DNA from: VRUE01 sp963774405
Lineage (GTDB): Bacteria > Actinomycetota > Thermoleophilia > Solirubrobacterales > 70-9
NCBI GenBank assembly: GCA_963774405.1
Contig: CAVZEV010000002.1
Location: 186,001 to 250,000, forward strand
Direction: 5' to 3'
Length of the DNA stretch: 64,000 nt
Made by a program: the position numbers and the translations under genes. Each line of letters starts with the position of its first letter. Positions within the stretch are counted from its first letter, which is position 1. The notes below the pieces were generated by a model. The model did no database searches and was not told where the DNA came from. It worked only from the letters and a program-made list of their open reading frames with translations. This document shows positions 34,766 to 43,281 of the stretch, in pieces.

Positions 34766-35953
34766 CTACAGGCCGAACTGGATCTTGATCTTCAGCCAGA
34801 CCAGGTTGACGAGGTCGCTCAGCGCCGGCGAGGTGATCACGACGATCGCCAGCAGCACCATGAAGGCGCCGAGGAAGAGCGCCAGCGAGCCGAAGGGCGA
34901 GCTCGGGTTGTAGAGCCGGCTCACCCCCTTGGCGTCGACCAGCTTCTCGCCTATGCGCAGCCGGGTGAGGAAGGTCGAGGACATGCCGCCGCGCTTGCGG
35001 TCGAGGAACTCGATCAGGTTGAAGTGGGCGCCGACGCTGACGATCAGCGTCGCCCCCTTCTCGTGGGCCATCAGCATCGCCACGTCCTCGCTGGTGCCGG
35101 CGGCGGGCAGCACGGTGTGGTCGAGGCCGAGGTCGAGCAACCGTTGGCGCCCCGGAGCGCGCCCGTCGGGGTAGGCGTGGACGATCAGCTCGGCGCCGCA
35201 GCGCAGCGCCTCATCCCCGGCCGAGTCCATGTCGCCGAGGATCAGGTCGGGCTTCATCCCCGCCTCGAGCACCCCGTCGGCGCCGCCGTCGACGGCGACG
35301 ATCAGCGGCCGCACGTCGCGAATGTAGGCGCGCAGGGCCTTGAGGTCGCGCCGGTGGCGGTCGCCGCGGACGACGATCAGCACGTGGCGGTCGCGGAAGC
35401 TGGCGCGGGTCGGCGGGAACTCGACGCTGCCGGTCAGCAGGTCGGTCTCCTGGCGCACGTGGGCGACGGTGTTCTCGGCGAACTCGGCCAGCGCCTCGTC
35501 GACCCGCTCGAGCTGCTCCTCGCGCCGGCGCTCGAGCTCCTCGAGGCCGAGCATGTGCCCGCGCAGCAGCTCGCGCCCGCCGCCGAGCACGATGCCGTCG
35601 CTGACGGTGACCCGGTTGCCCTCGGCGAGCAGCTCGAAGGGGTCGGCGTCCTCGACGTCGATCAGCCGCACCCCGGCCTGGACCAGCAGCAGCGGCCCGG
35701 CGTTGGGGTAGCGGCCGTTGGAGGACGGCGAGGCGTTGATCACCACCCGCACCCCGGTCGCGATCAGCTCCTCGGCCGCGATGCGGTCGATGTTGACGTG
35801 GTCGATGACAGCGATGTCGCCGGGGACGAGGCGCTTGACCAGATCCTTGGTGCGGTGGCCGAGGCGCACCCGGCCTTCGATCGCCTCGACCGGCGCCGCC
35901 CCGTTGCGGCGCGAGAGCAGGGCAGGAAAGCGACGGCGACTGGCGGTTGCCAC
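34766..35953 (-). CDS. steA: Cytokinetic ring protein SteA-like
   Basis: 395 aa. The N-terminal half contains LGHRTKDLVKRLVPGDIAVIDH and VINASPSSNGRYPNAGPLLL. The second half is a thiamin-pyrophosphokinase-like fold (VAVDGGADGVLEAGMKPDLI, LGDMDSAGDEAL). The end is a membrane helix (FGSLALFLGAFMVLLAIVVI). This domain order matches SteA, which sits at the division site with SteB. It lies between recN and steB as in other actinobacteria. Confidence 0.88.
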   Translation of the reverse strand: MATASRRRFPALLSRRNGAAPVEAIEGRVRLGHRTKDLVKRLVPGDIAVIDHVNIDRIAAEELIATGVRVVINASPSSNGRYPNAGPLLLVQAGVRLIDVEDADPFELLAEGNRVTVSDGIVLGGGRELLRGHMLGLEELERRREEQLERVDEALAEFAENTVAHVRQETDLLTGSVEFPPTRASFRDRHVLIVVRGDRHRRDLKALRAYIRDVRPLIVAVDGGADGVLEAGMKPDLILGDMDSAGDEALRCGAELIVHAYPDGRAPGRQRLLDLGLDHTVLPAAGTSEDVAMLMAHEKGATLIVSVGAHFNLIEFLDRKRGGMSSTFLTRLRIGEKLVDAKGVSRLYNPSSPFGSLALFLGAFMVLLAIVVITSPALSDLVNLVWLKIKIQFGL

Positions 35954-35993
35954 CGAAAGAGGTTATCCCGCCGCGCAAGCGGTGAAAAGGCGC

Positions 35994-37673
35994 TTACGCG
36001 GCGGCAAGAAGCTCGCGGGCGTGCCGGGTCGCGGCCTCGTCGCTCTCCTCGGCGCCGAGCATGCGGCGAATCTCCTCGACCACGCCGTCGCCGTCGAGCC
36101 GGCGCACGCGGGCGCTGGCGCGCTCGCCGCTGACGTCCTTCTCGAGGGTGAAGTGAGTGTCGGCCAGCGAGGCGACCTGGGGCAGGTGGGTGATGCAGAG
36201 CACCTGGCGCCCCGCGCCGAGCGCCCGCAGCCGCTCGCCGACCGCGCGCGCCGTCTTGCCACCGACGCCGGCGTCGATCTCGTCGAAGACCAGCGTCCCC
36301 GCGCCAACCGCGCCGGCGAGGCTGCTCAGCGCCAGCATCACCCGCGAGAGCTCGCCGCCGGAGGCGGCGTCGCGCAGCGGCGCGGGCTCGAGGCCGGGGT
36401 TCGGCGCCAAGCGCAGCTCGACCGTCTCCATCCCGTTGGCGCCGAAGCGCTCGGGGTGCGGCTCGAGCACGACCTCGAGCCGGGCGCCCGGCATCGCCAG
36501 CCGCTCCAGCTCGGCGGCGACGTCGCGCTGCAGCGGCGCGGCGGCCTTGGCCCTGCCCTTGCTCAGCTCCTCGCCCAGCTCGACGCGACGCGCTTCCGCC
36601 TCGGCCAGCGCCGCCTCGGCCTCCTCGCCGCGCTCGCCGGCGCCCTCGAGCCGGGCGATCTCCTCGCGGCAGCGCTCGGCGTGGGCGAGGACCGACTCCG
36701 AGCTGCCGCCGTGCTTGCGCTGCAGCCGGTCGATCGCCTCCAACCGTTCCTCGACCGCCGCCAGGCGACCCGGATCGGCCTCCAGCCCGTCGACGTAGTC
36801 GCGCAGCTCCGCGGCGACGTCGCCGAGCTCGATCGCCAGGGCGCCGAGGCGGGCGGAGAGGCCGTCCAGCTTCGCGTCGACGCCGGCGACGCCCTGCAGC
36901 AGCCCCTCGGCCTGGGCCAGGGCGCCCGCCGCGCCGCCGTCCTCTTCGGCGCCAAGCGCGATCGCGTGGGCGCCCGCCGCCGCCTCGCGCAGCCCCTCGG
37001 CGTGGCGCAGGCGCTCGCGCTCGAAGCCCAGCTCCCGCTCCTCGTCGGGGTCCGGCGCGACCTCCTCGATCTCGGCGAGCTCATAGCGGTAGAGGTCGAG
37101 ATCGCGCTCGCGCGAGCCGTCGCGCTCGCGCAGCTCGGCCAGCTCGGCGGCGAGTCGCAGGCACTCGCGATGGGCCTCGCGATAGCGCTCGCGCAGCTCC
37201 AGCTGGGCGGCCCCGGCGAACCCGTCGAGCACGTCCATCTGGGCCGATGCGATCGTCAGCTTGCGGTGCTCGTGCTGCCCGTAAAAGGCGAGCAGGCGGC
37301 CGCCGAGCAGTTTCAGATCGGACGCCGAGGCGGACCGTCCAGCGACAAAGGCGCTGGTCCGCCCGCCCGCCGAGACCCGCCGGCCGAGCACAACCTCGTC
37401 GGCCCCCTCCGGCAGCCGCTCGGCGATCTCAGCCAACTCCGGCTCGCCGAGCAGCCCCTCCGGCAGGTCGAATACCCCCTCCACCCAGGCCTCCTCAGCT
37501 CCGGGCCGGACGATCTGCGGCCGAGCCTTGCCGCCCATAAGTAGGTCCAACGAATGGGCAAGAACAGTCTTCCCCGCCCCCGTCTCACCGGTGATCGCGT
37601 TGAGCCCCCCGCCGAGCCGCATCTCAGCCCGCTCGATCAGCAGCAGGTTCTCAATTCTCAGCTCTCTAAGCAC
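35994..37673 (-). CDS. recN: DNA repair protein RecN
   Basis: 559 aa from GTG 37673 (LRELRIENLLLIERAEM). Walker A GETGAGKT is at residues 29-36; a long coiled coil occupies the middle; the ABC signature ASGGELSRVMLAL and Walker B TLVFDEIDAGVGG follow, and CITHLPQVAS is the switch His. It is an SMC-like protein for double-strand break repair. The gene order tlyA-nadK-recN-steA is classic for actinobacteria, here interrupted by an MFS gene. Confidence 0.95.
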   Translation of the reverse strand: MLRELRIENLLLIERAEMRLGGGLNAITGETGAGKTVLAHSLDLLMGGKARPQIVRPGAEEAWVEGVFDLPEGLLGEPELAEIAERLPEGADEVVLGRRVSAGGRTSAFVAGRSASASDLKLLGGRLLAFYGQHEHRKLTIASAQMDVLDGFAGAAQLELRERYREAHRECLRLAAELAELRERDGSRERDLDLYRYELAEIEEVAPDPDEERELGFERERLRHAEGLREAAAGAHAIALGAEEDGGAAGALAQAEGLLQGVAGVDAKLDGLSARLGALAIELGDVAAELRDYVDGLEADPGRLAAVEERLEAIDRLQRKHGGSSESVLAHAERCREEIARLEGAGERGEEAEAALAEAEARRVELGEELSKGRAKAAAPLQRDVAAELERLAMPGARLEVVLEPHPERFGANGMETVELRLAPNPGLEPAPLRDAASGGELSRVMLALSSLAGAVGAGTLVFDEIDAGVGGKTARAVGERLRALGAGRQVLCITHLPQVASLADTHFTLEKDVSGERASARVRRLDGDGVVEEIRRMLGAEESDEAATRHARELLAAA

Positions 37674-37710
37674 GAACCCTGTGTACCACCCGGCGCGGCG
37701 GGTGGCGCCG

Positions 37711-39249
37711 CTACGCCGTAACCGGCTCGGCCGCCGTCTCCTCCTCGGGCCCGGCATGCTGGACGAAGTCCCTGGACCTAACGAGGACGAAGCCCAGCGC
37801 GGCGCCGACGAAGGAGAGGATCGCGGCGATCAGGATGATCTCGTTGAAGGCGCCGACGAAGGCGACGTCGGAGGCGTGGACGACCTCCGGGCGAATCCGA
37901 GCCGGAGACACCGCGCCGGCCGCTCGCGAGCCCGCCGAGGCGACCAGTTCGCCCAGCCCGCTCGGCGCGCGCGGCAGCAGTTCGGCGAGCTTCGAGTTGA
38001 CGCTGGACTGGAAGACCGCGCCGAGCCCGGCGACGCCGGTGGCGATCCCGACCTGGCGGAAGGTGGTGTTGATCCCCGAGCCCATGCCGGACTTCTCGAC
38101 CGGCACGACCGCGATCGCCGCCTGGCCGATGCCGGGGTTGGTGATGCCGATGCCGACGCCGGCGACGAGGAAGCCGCCGAGCAGCGTCGTCCAGCCCGAG
38201 TCGGGCGAGACACCGTGCATCAACAACAGGCCGACGCCGACCGTGGCGAGGCCGACGCCGAGCAGGATCCGGATCGGGATTTTGTGCGAGAGCGTGCCGG
38301 AGATCGGCGCGACGATGAAGCCGAGCACGGTCAGCGGCAGGAAGCGCAGCCCCGCCTCCAGCGGCGAGTAGTCGAGCACCCCCTGCATGTAGATGGTCAG
38401 GTAGAGGAACATCGCGAACATCCCGGCCGAGAGGCCGAAGGCGACGGCCGAGACTCCGTTGAAGGCGGGCTTGCGGAAGAGCTTCAGGTCGAGCATCGGG
38501 TACTTGGAGCGCAGCTCGATCGCGATGAAGGCCGCGAGCAGCGCCGCCGCGCCGGCCAGGCAGGCGACGATCAGGGCGCTGCCCCAGCCTTCGGGGTTGC
38601 CCCGGATCAGGCCGAAGATCAGCAGGAAGAGGGCGAGCGAGAAGGTGATCAGGCCGGGCACGTCGATCGGTTCCGGGTCCTTGGCGAAGACGTTGACGAT
38701 CTTGCGCTCGGTCAGGACCATCGCCGCGATCCCGATCGGGACGTTGACGAAGAAGATCCACTCCCAGCCGAGGCTTTCGGTGATCACGCCGCCGACCAGC
38801 GGCCCGATCGCGACCGCGCCGCCGACGACGGCTCCCCAGACGCCGAACGCCGTCGCCCGGTCTTTGCCGTGGAACTCCTGGCCGATCAGGGCCAGCGAGG
38901 TGGCGAACATGCCCGCGCCGCCGACCCCCTGCAGGCCGCGGGCCAGGTTGAGCAGGGTCGGGTCATTGGAGATGCCGCAGAGGAACGAGGCGAAGGTGAA
39001 GATCCCGAAGCCGATCGTGAAGACCCGCCGCCGGCCCAGCCGGTCGCCCAGCGAGCCGGCCGTGAGCAGGAAGGCCGCCAACGTCAGCGAGTAGGCGTCG
39101 ACGACCCACTGCAGGCTGGAAAGACTGGCGTGCAGTTCCCGCTGGATGTCGGGCAGGGCGACGTTGACGACGGTCACGTCGAGCAGCAACATGAACGTCG
39201 CGATTGAGACCAGGACGAGGGTCCACCACTTGCGCTCCATGGCGGGCAA
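37711..39249 (-). CDS. MFS transporter, DHA2 (EmrB/QacA) drug-efflux family
   Basis: 512 aa with 14 predicted membrane segments. Motif A-like loop GDRLGRRRVFTIGF, motif D1 VDAYSLTLAAFLLTAGSLGD, LDVTVVNVALPDIQREL at TM1 and WEWIFFVNVPIGI at TM6 are all typical. It likely exports hydrophobic drugs by proton antiport. It is inserted between recN and nadK, which are usually adjacent, so it is probably a later addition. Confidence 0.92.
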   Translation of the reverse strand: MPAMERKWWTLVLVSIATFMLLLDVTVVNVALPDIQRELHASLSSLQWVVDAYSLTLAAFLLTAGSLGDRLGRRRVFTIGFGIFTFASFLCGISNDPTLLNLARGLQGVGGAGMFATSLALIGQEFHGKDRATAFGVWGAVVGGAVAIGPLVGGVITESLGWEWIFFVNVPIGIAAMVLTERKIVNVFAKDPEPIDVPGLITFSLALFLLIFGLIRGNPEGWGSALIVACLAGAAALLAAFIAIELRSKYPMLDLKLFRKPAFNGVSAVAFGLSAGMFAMFLYLTIYMQGVLDYSPLEAGLRFLPLTVLGFIVAPISGTLSHKIPIRILLGVGLATVGVGLLLMHGVSPDSGWTTLLGGFLVAGVGIGITNPGIGQAAIAVVPVEKSGMGSGINTTFRQVGIATGVAGLGAVFQSSVNSKLAELLPRAPSGLGELVASAGSRAAGAVSPARIRPEVVHASDVAFVGAFNEIILIAAILSFVGAALGFVLVRSRDFVQHAGPEEETAAEPVTA

Positions 39250-39273
39250 GACTAGAGAACCGAGCGCCTCGGC

Positions 39274-40125
39274 TCAGACGGCGAGGTGGCCGAACTTCTC
39301 CCTGATCCGGTGGTAGAAGCTCGTGCCTGGGAGCTGGGCCAGGCAGGCGACGGAATCGGCGAAGCTGACGTCGAGGGCGGCGCCGGGGGCGAGCGTGGTT
39401 GCCTGGCCGCCGTCGATCGCGACCTCGACCGGCTCGCGGCCGGCCGCGTTGCCGACGGTGAGCACGTCGCCGGGGGCGACGACGAGGGCGCGCGCGGTGA
39501 GCGAGTGCGGGGCGATGTAGGAGACCACGTAGCCCTTCACGCCCCAGGCGAGGATCGGCCCCTGGTTGGCGAGGTTGTAGCCGGTCGAGCCGACCGGGGT
39601 GGCGGCGACCAGCCCGTCGCAGCGCACGTTGCCCACCTCCTCGCCGGCGATCCGGTAGCTCAGCTCGGCGACCCGGTCGCGCGGGCGGCGGCTGAAGCTG
39701 ACGTCGTTGAGGGCGAAGCGCCGCTCGCCATCGATCTCGATCGCCAGCGCCGGCAGGTCGATCGTCTCGGTCTCGCCGGCCAGGGCGCGGCGAATCCCCG
39801 CCGCGGCCTCGTCGCGCTCGACCGCGGCGAGGAAGCCGACGGTGCCGAAGTTGACGCCGAAGACCGGCACCCCGGTGCCGGCGAAGCTGCGCAGCGCGTA
39901 CAGGATCGAGCCGTCGCCGCCGAGCACGAGGCAGAGGTCGGGGTCGGGCGGCAGCGAGTCGACCCGCTCGACCCCCGCGGCGGCGTGGTCGTGCTTGCCG
40001 ATCTCGGCGGCCGTGGCGACCAGGCGCCAGCCGGCCTCGCTCGCCACGGCCGTGGCCACCTCCACCGCTTCGGTCGCGGCGGGCGGGTGCGAGTGGGTGA
40101 TCAGCGCGGCGGTCTTCTCAGCCAT
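39274..40125 (-). CDS. nadK: NAD kinase
   Basis: 283 aa from ATG 40123-40125 (MAEKTAALITHSHPP). The GGDGS motif (VLGGDGSILYAL), the NFGTVGFLA segment and the glycine-rich ATPVGSTGYNLANQGPILA motif are present. It makes NADP from NAD. The upstream part of the open frame runs through the hairpin at 40138-40180 and is not counted. It is downstream of tlyA in the same direction. Confidence 0.95.
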   Translation of the reverse strand: MAEKTAALITHSHPPAATEAVEVATAVASEAGWRLVATAAEIGKHDHAAAGVERVDSLPPDPDLCLVLGGDGSILYALRSFAGTGVPVFGVNFGTVGFLAAVERDEAAAGIRRALAGETETIDLPALAIEIDGERRFALNDVSFSRRPRDRVAELSYRIAGEEVGNVRCDGLVAATPVGSTGYNLANQGPILAWGVKGYVVSYIAPHSLTARALVVAPGDVLTVGNAAGREPVEVAIDGGQATTLAPGAALDVSFADSVACLAQLPGTSFYHRIREKFGHLAV

Positions 40126-40137
40126 CGCGTTCCTCCC

Positions 40138-40180
40138 CATGGCGACTTTCCTCCCCGTAGAAGGGGGGAAACTCGCCATG
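40138..40180. repeat. Hairpin between tlyA and nadK
   Basis: Arms 40138-40156 and 40163-40180 pair with only minor bulges (CATGGCGA...TCGCCATG at the base, TCCCC/GGGGA near the tip). It fills most of the 57-nt gap between the two genes. No T-run is present. Confidence 0.7.
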
Positions 40181-40182
40181 CA

Positions 40183-40965
40183 TCAGGCATCCACCTCGCC
40201 GATTGCGCCATCAAGGTCGTCGATGCCACCACCGGCACCGCCGCACCAGACAAACGTCTCGCGATTGCCCTTAGGCCCCGGCAAGCCGGAGGAGGCGAAG
40301 CCGCGCACCGGAAAGTCCAGCGCCTGGGCCGCGCCCGCCACGGCGAGGATCGCCTCGCGGCGGTCGCCGGCGTCGCGCACGACTCCCTTGCCGACCCGCT
40401 CGCGGCCGAGCTCGAACTGCGGCTTGACCATCGCCAGGATTTCGCCGCCGGCGGCGAGACAGCCGGCGACCGCGGGCAGGATCTTGGCCAGCGAGATGAA
40501 GGAGACGTCGATCGTCGCCAGGTCGGGAACGAAGGGGAGGTCGGCCGGCTCGAGCGCACGGGCGTTGAGGCGCTCGATCACGCTCACCCGCGGGTCCTCG
40601 CGCAGCCTCAGGTCGAGCTGCCCGTAGGCGACGTCGACGGCAGCCACGCGCGCCGCGCCCCGTTGCAGGAGGCAGTCGCTGAAGCCGCCGGTGGAGGCGC
40701 CGACGTCGAGGCAGTCGCGGCCCGAGACATCGATCCCCAGCGTGTCCAGGGCGTTTTCGAGCTTGATGCCGCCGCGCGAGACGTAGCGCGGGCCCTCGTC
40801 GACGACCAGGGCCGCCTCAGGCTCGACCAGCTGGCTGGGCCGCAGGGCGACCGGCCCGTCGCGGCCGACCCGAACCGAGCCGGCCCGCACCGCCCCGGCG
40901 GCGGCCGTGCGCGACGGGAAAAGACCCCGCTCGGCCAAAACCGCGTCTATCCGCGCCTTTCTCAT
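40183..40965 (-). CDS. tlyA: TlyA-family rRNA 2'-O-methyltransferase/hemolysin
   Basis: 260 aa. An S4 RNA-binding domain at residues 1-60 (RIDAVLAERGLFPSRTAAAG), then an FtsJ-like SAM methyltransferase domain beginning VSRGGIKLENAL and CLDVGASTGGFSDCLLQ, with the K-D-K-E type residues in DVAYGQL, VKPQFELGRERVGKG. In mycobacteria TlyA modifies 16S and 23S rRNA and sets capreomycin sensitivity. It is the first gene of the minus-strand block at 40965. Confidence 0.93.
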   Translation of the reverse strand: MRKARIDAVLAERGLFPSRTAAAGAVRAGSVRVGRDGPVALRPSQLVEPEAALVVDEGPRYVSRGGIKLENALDTLGIDVSGRDCLDVGASTGGFSDCLLQRGAARVAAVDVAYGQLDLRLREDPRVSVIERLNARALEPADLPFVPDLATIDVSFISLAKILPAVAGCLAAGGEILAMVKPQFELGRERVGKGVVRDAGDRREAILAVAGAAQALDFPVRGFASSGLPGPKGNRETFVWCGGAGGGIDDLDGAIGEVDA

Positions 40966-41078
40966 CGCCGCAACCGTAGCGCCGGGCCGTCAGACCGGCA
41001 GCCGACAGCGCCCGGGCACAGGTTTTTAACCACGCTTTGGCTTGGCCTGGAAGTCTGTGATCGCACTCACACACGAAT

Positions 41079-41092
41079 CGCACATACGTTCG
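41079..41092. promoter_or_regulatory. Possible LexA (SOS) box
   Basis: CGCACATACGTTCG differs by one base from the actinobacterial SOS-box form CGAACATACGTTCG. It lies 114 nt upstream of tlyA and 380 nt upstream of the repeat-protein gene at 41472. A single near-match in an AT-rich spacer is weak evidence. Confidence 0.3.
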
Positions 41093-41263
41093 TATGCTGT
41101 TCAAGGATTCGCAGAGGACAACCGATAAGGGGCAGATAGACAAGACTTTTTGGCTGGGTCCAGCGTCGCACATATGGCTCTCATTGCTTCCCACAATGAT
41201 CTGCCCGCGACACATCAAAGGGCCCTCCTACCTCCCACGGATCCACATATATAGAGATACATA

Positions 41264-41331
41264 TCTCTCCTCCCTGTAGTAACCCCAGAACTCGCCTCGG
41301 CTCCCCGCCGGGGCGTTTTCTGTTGTGGGGT
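41264..41331 (+). repeat. Three-copy repeat, copy 1, with intrinsic terminator at 41294-41320
   Basis: About 66 nt that recur almost unchanged at 43216-43281. Inside is a terminator on the plus strand: stem GCCTCGGC/GCCGGGGC with a TCCCC loop and a GTTTTC tail. The upstream part (41224-41290) resembles the sequence at 44480-44540. It may end a transcript crossing the AT-rich spacer. Confidence 0.75.
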
Positions 41332-41471
41332 CTTGCTAGAGCGGTTTGCGGGCGCAGGCCGGACTCCTCGCACGTCGTTCTGGCGGCCGAGCGAGCGACC
41401 AATGCGCCAGTCCCGTTCCGGGCGTCTCATGGCCGGAAAATCCGTGGACAGCCACCCTCCAATTGAAGTAG

Positions 41472-41950
41472 ATGGCCCCAAGCCCGTTCGACAACAACAT
41501 GGACCCTTTGGCGGGCTACCGCAGAACCGTGGAGAACGCCCGCAAGATCATGGACCCAACCGCTGGATACCGGCGTTCTCTGGAGCGCACGAAGCCTGTC
41601 GATCCCCTCGGCACCCGCCGGATCATGGACCAGGCGCGGATGGCGATGGACCCCATGGGCGAGTACCGGCGGATCGTTTCGGACTTTTCGGATCTAGTTG
41701 GCACTCCACCACCCTCTCCCATGCAGGACACGTCCGAGCTGGAGAGCGCCCCAGCCTCCTCGGCAAGCCAGTTCCGCGCTTTTCCCTAACGCCATCGCTC
41801 GTTTTCAACTTGTTTTTGATCGCGTGGGTCTGCCGCAAGCTCATCGTCTCGGGAGCTGACACAGGACCCCTTCACGAATTGCTATTGGACGCGACTCAGC
41901 TCGCCATCTACTTCTTCGAAAAGAGCAGAGGCGGTCACAGCGAGAATTAG
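41472..41950 (+). CDS. Unknown protein with four MDPxxxYRR repeats, probably membrane-ending and frameshifted
   Basis: The frame from ATG 41472 runs 105 aa. Residues 10-75 hold four repeats of 16-17 aa (MDPLAGYRR, MDPTAGYRR, VDPLGTRR, MDPMGEYRR), strong evidence that the frame is coded. It stops at 41789. If one base is missing near 41770, the chain continues as SQVPRFSLTPSLVFNLFLIA, a membrane helix, and ends SRGGHSEN at 41950 (about 159 aa). No family was recognised. It lies just downstream of repeat copy 1 and before a toxin-antitoxin cluster. Confidence 0.55.
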
Positions 41951-42020
41951 GCAACCACGTGCTTGTCGTGGAAGACCATGATGTGGCGACGACGTATGCG
42001 CCAGTCAGTACGATCCTCGC

Positions 42021-42275
42021 GTGGTCGCACCGCAGACAAAAACAGTCGCACTGGACGCCGACTTGGTGGACCGCGCTCAGCGAGAGGCCGACAAGCGGGG
42101 CATCGCGCTGAAGCAGCTGGTAGACGATGCGCTTGAGCGCAAGCTGACGGGCGAGGGGACACACGGTCGAGCGCGTTGGCCCAGGCTGGGGTTGGGGCAC
42201 TCGACTGACGGGTTGAGTGCGGCCAAAACCGCCAACGAACCAGTCCGTCCTCCTGACCCGAGCGACACCGTATGA
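42021..42275 (+). CDS. Small antitoxin-like DNA-binding protein (VapB/ribbon-helix-helix type)
   Basis: 84 aa from GTG 42021. The segment KTVALDADLVDRAQREADKR followed by GIALKQLVDDALERKL resembles the strand-helix-helix of CopG/VapB antitoxins. The rest is Pro/Gly-rich and disordered. Its stop overlaps the next ATG by 4 nt. No VapC-like partner follows, so it is either an orphan or paired with something else in the cluster. Confidence 0.55.
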   Translation: MVAPQTKTVALDADLVDRAQREADKRGIALKQLVDDALERKLTGEGTHGRARWPRLGLGHSTDGLSAAKTANEPVRPPDPSDTV

Positions 42276-42472
42276 GCATGGCTGACGCCGACAAACCAAC
42301 CAGCTCCGAGGTGGAGCGGCGTCGCGGCGCAGCCGAACGGCTGCGCGGGTTGTTCGCTGACGTCGCCCCTGGCAAGAGCATGGCCGACGAGCTAATCGCC
42401 GAGCGTCGCGCGGAAGCGCATGTCGAAGACCGCGACGACGAGGTCCGTCAACGTTGTCGTAGGGATCGCTGA
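42272..42472 (+). CDS. Short protein resembling the C-terminal part of VapB antitoxins
   Basis: 66 aa. GLFADVAPGKSMADELIAER looks like the toxin-wrapping tail of mycobacterial-type VapB antitoxins (...SLVDELIAERRAEA). It is coupled to the upstream gene by a 4-nt overlap. A PIN-domain toxin would be expected next and is absent; a BECR-type gene follows 32 nt later. It may be a remnant. Confidence 0.5.
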   Translation: MSMADADKPTSSEVERRRGAAERLRGLFADVAPGKSMADELIAERRAEAHVEDRDDEVRQRCRRDR

Positions 42473-42504
42473 GACCGCCAGCCAGTCCCTTACTCTCCCG
42501 CGCG

Positions 42505-42792
42505 ATGAACGAGCCCCAGGAGATCCGAGACCGTCAAGGTCGCGACGTTCTGCTCAGCCCCGAGCGGTGGCGGCACATCGTCAGTGGCCACCCCGAGATC
42601 GAGATCTATGAGAAGGAGATCCATCTCGCGGTCGAATCGCCGACGGCGGTTCTGCCTGGGCGCGAGGCTGACGAAGAGTGGCTCTACCTGGAGGGAGCCG
42701 GCCCAAGCCGGTGGCTAAAGGTCGTCGTGGTCTTCGACAGCGACAGCAGCGGGCGTATCATCACTGCATTCGCCCGGCGAAGGAAGCCATGA
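42505..42792 (+). CDS. Putative BECR-fold/DUF4258-like RNase toxin
   Basis: 95 aa. The pattern VLLSPERWRHIVSGHPEIEI, then AVESPTAVLPGR, GPSRWLKVVVVFD and GRIITAFARRRKP matches small actinobacterial proteins assigned to the Barnase-EndoU-ColicinE5/RelE (BECR) group. The His in HIVSGHPE and the terminal R/K cluster are candidate catalytic residues. It overlaps the DUF2283 gene by 4 nt, the normal arrangement of this toxin-antitoxin type. Confidence 0.7.
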   Translation: MNEPQEIRDRQGRDVLLSPERWRHIVSGHPEIEIYEKEIHLAVESPTAVLPGREADEEWLYLEGAGPSRWLKVVVVFDSDSSGRIITAFARRRKP

Positions 42793-43064
42793 GCGTGACG
42801 ATTGCCGACATCACCTTTGATCGCGTCGAGTATGACGCCGACGCCGATGTGCTCTACCTGCACGTCGGCGATCCCTCGCGCGCCGTTGCCTACGACGAGA
42901 CGCCGGAGGGCCACGCAGTCCGCTTCGATAGCAATGGCGACCTGGTCGGGCTGACTCTGGTTCGCCCCAAGCGGCTGCTGGAGCGAGAGGGCGAACTGCG
43001 GATTACCGTGCCGGTGCCGAGCGCTGTACCCGCCGCCGAGCTGACGCCCGCCCTGAGCGCATAG
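42789..43064 (+). CDS. DUF2283-family protein, putative antitoxin
   Basis: 91 aa. DRVEYDADADVLYLHVGDPS followed by HAVRFDSNGDLVGLTLVRPK is the DUF2283 core. Proteins of this family usually accompany DUF4258/BECR-like toxins, as here. ATG 42789 overlaps the upstream stop. The last gene of the plus-strand cluster; the terminator at 43245-43271 probably ends it. Confidence 0.82.
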   Translation: MSVTIADITFDRVEYDADADVLYLHVGDPSRAVAYDETPEGHAVRFDSNGDLVGLTLVRPKRLLEREGELRITVPVPSAVPAAELTPALSA

Positions 43065-43100
43065 GACTACCCAACGGGCTGTCTTCATCGGCCACACTTC

Positions 43101-43190
43101 GGTGCCACACTCGTGCCACAGTCAGGCACGGATTCAGCCGGTTACAACCGGAGTCAGCCGGAGGCAATTTGGCTCTAGGAGCCAGATTGC
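43101..43190. other. Structured intergenic stretch with short direct and inverted repeats
   Basis: A direct repeat GTGCCACA (43102 and 43113), an overlapping hairpin CGTGCC/GGCACG (43112-43130), the palindrome CCGGTTACAACCGG (43138-43151) and a 12-bp hairpin (43164-43175 with 43179-43190, one mismatch) follow each other within 90 nt. This density suggests an RNA structure or recombinase-binding sites; neither can be decided here. Confidence 0.5.
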
Positions 43191-43215
43191 GCTTTCCCAT
43201 GCGGCGGGTCGGCGG

Positions 43216-43281
43216 TCTCTCCTCCCGTAGTGACCCAAGAACTCGCCTCGGCTCCCCGCCGGGGCGTTTTCTGTTGTGGGG
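43216..43281 (+). repeat. Three-copy repeat, copy 2, with intrinsic terminator at 43245-43271
   Basis: Nearly identical to 41264-41331, including the whole terminator (GCCTCGGC/GCCGGGGC stem, TCCCC loop, GTTTTC tail). It lies between the DUF2283 gene and the convergent GRAM-like gene. Confidence 0.78.

Larger units (their letters stand above)
40966..41471. other. 506-nt intergenic region, AT-rich, no gene seen
   Basis: No convincing coding frame. Composition is clearly less GC-rich than the surroundings around 41060-41270. It contains a near-palindrome resembling an actinobacterial LexA box (41079-41092, CGCACATACGTTCG, one base off CGAACnnnnGTTCG), the short palindrome GAGATACATATCTC near 41255, and the repeat with a terminator at 41264-41331. 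A small RNA ending at that terminator is possible but nothing defines its start. Confidence 0.6.
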
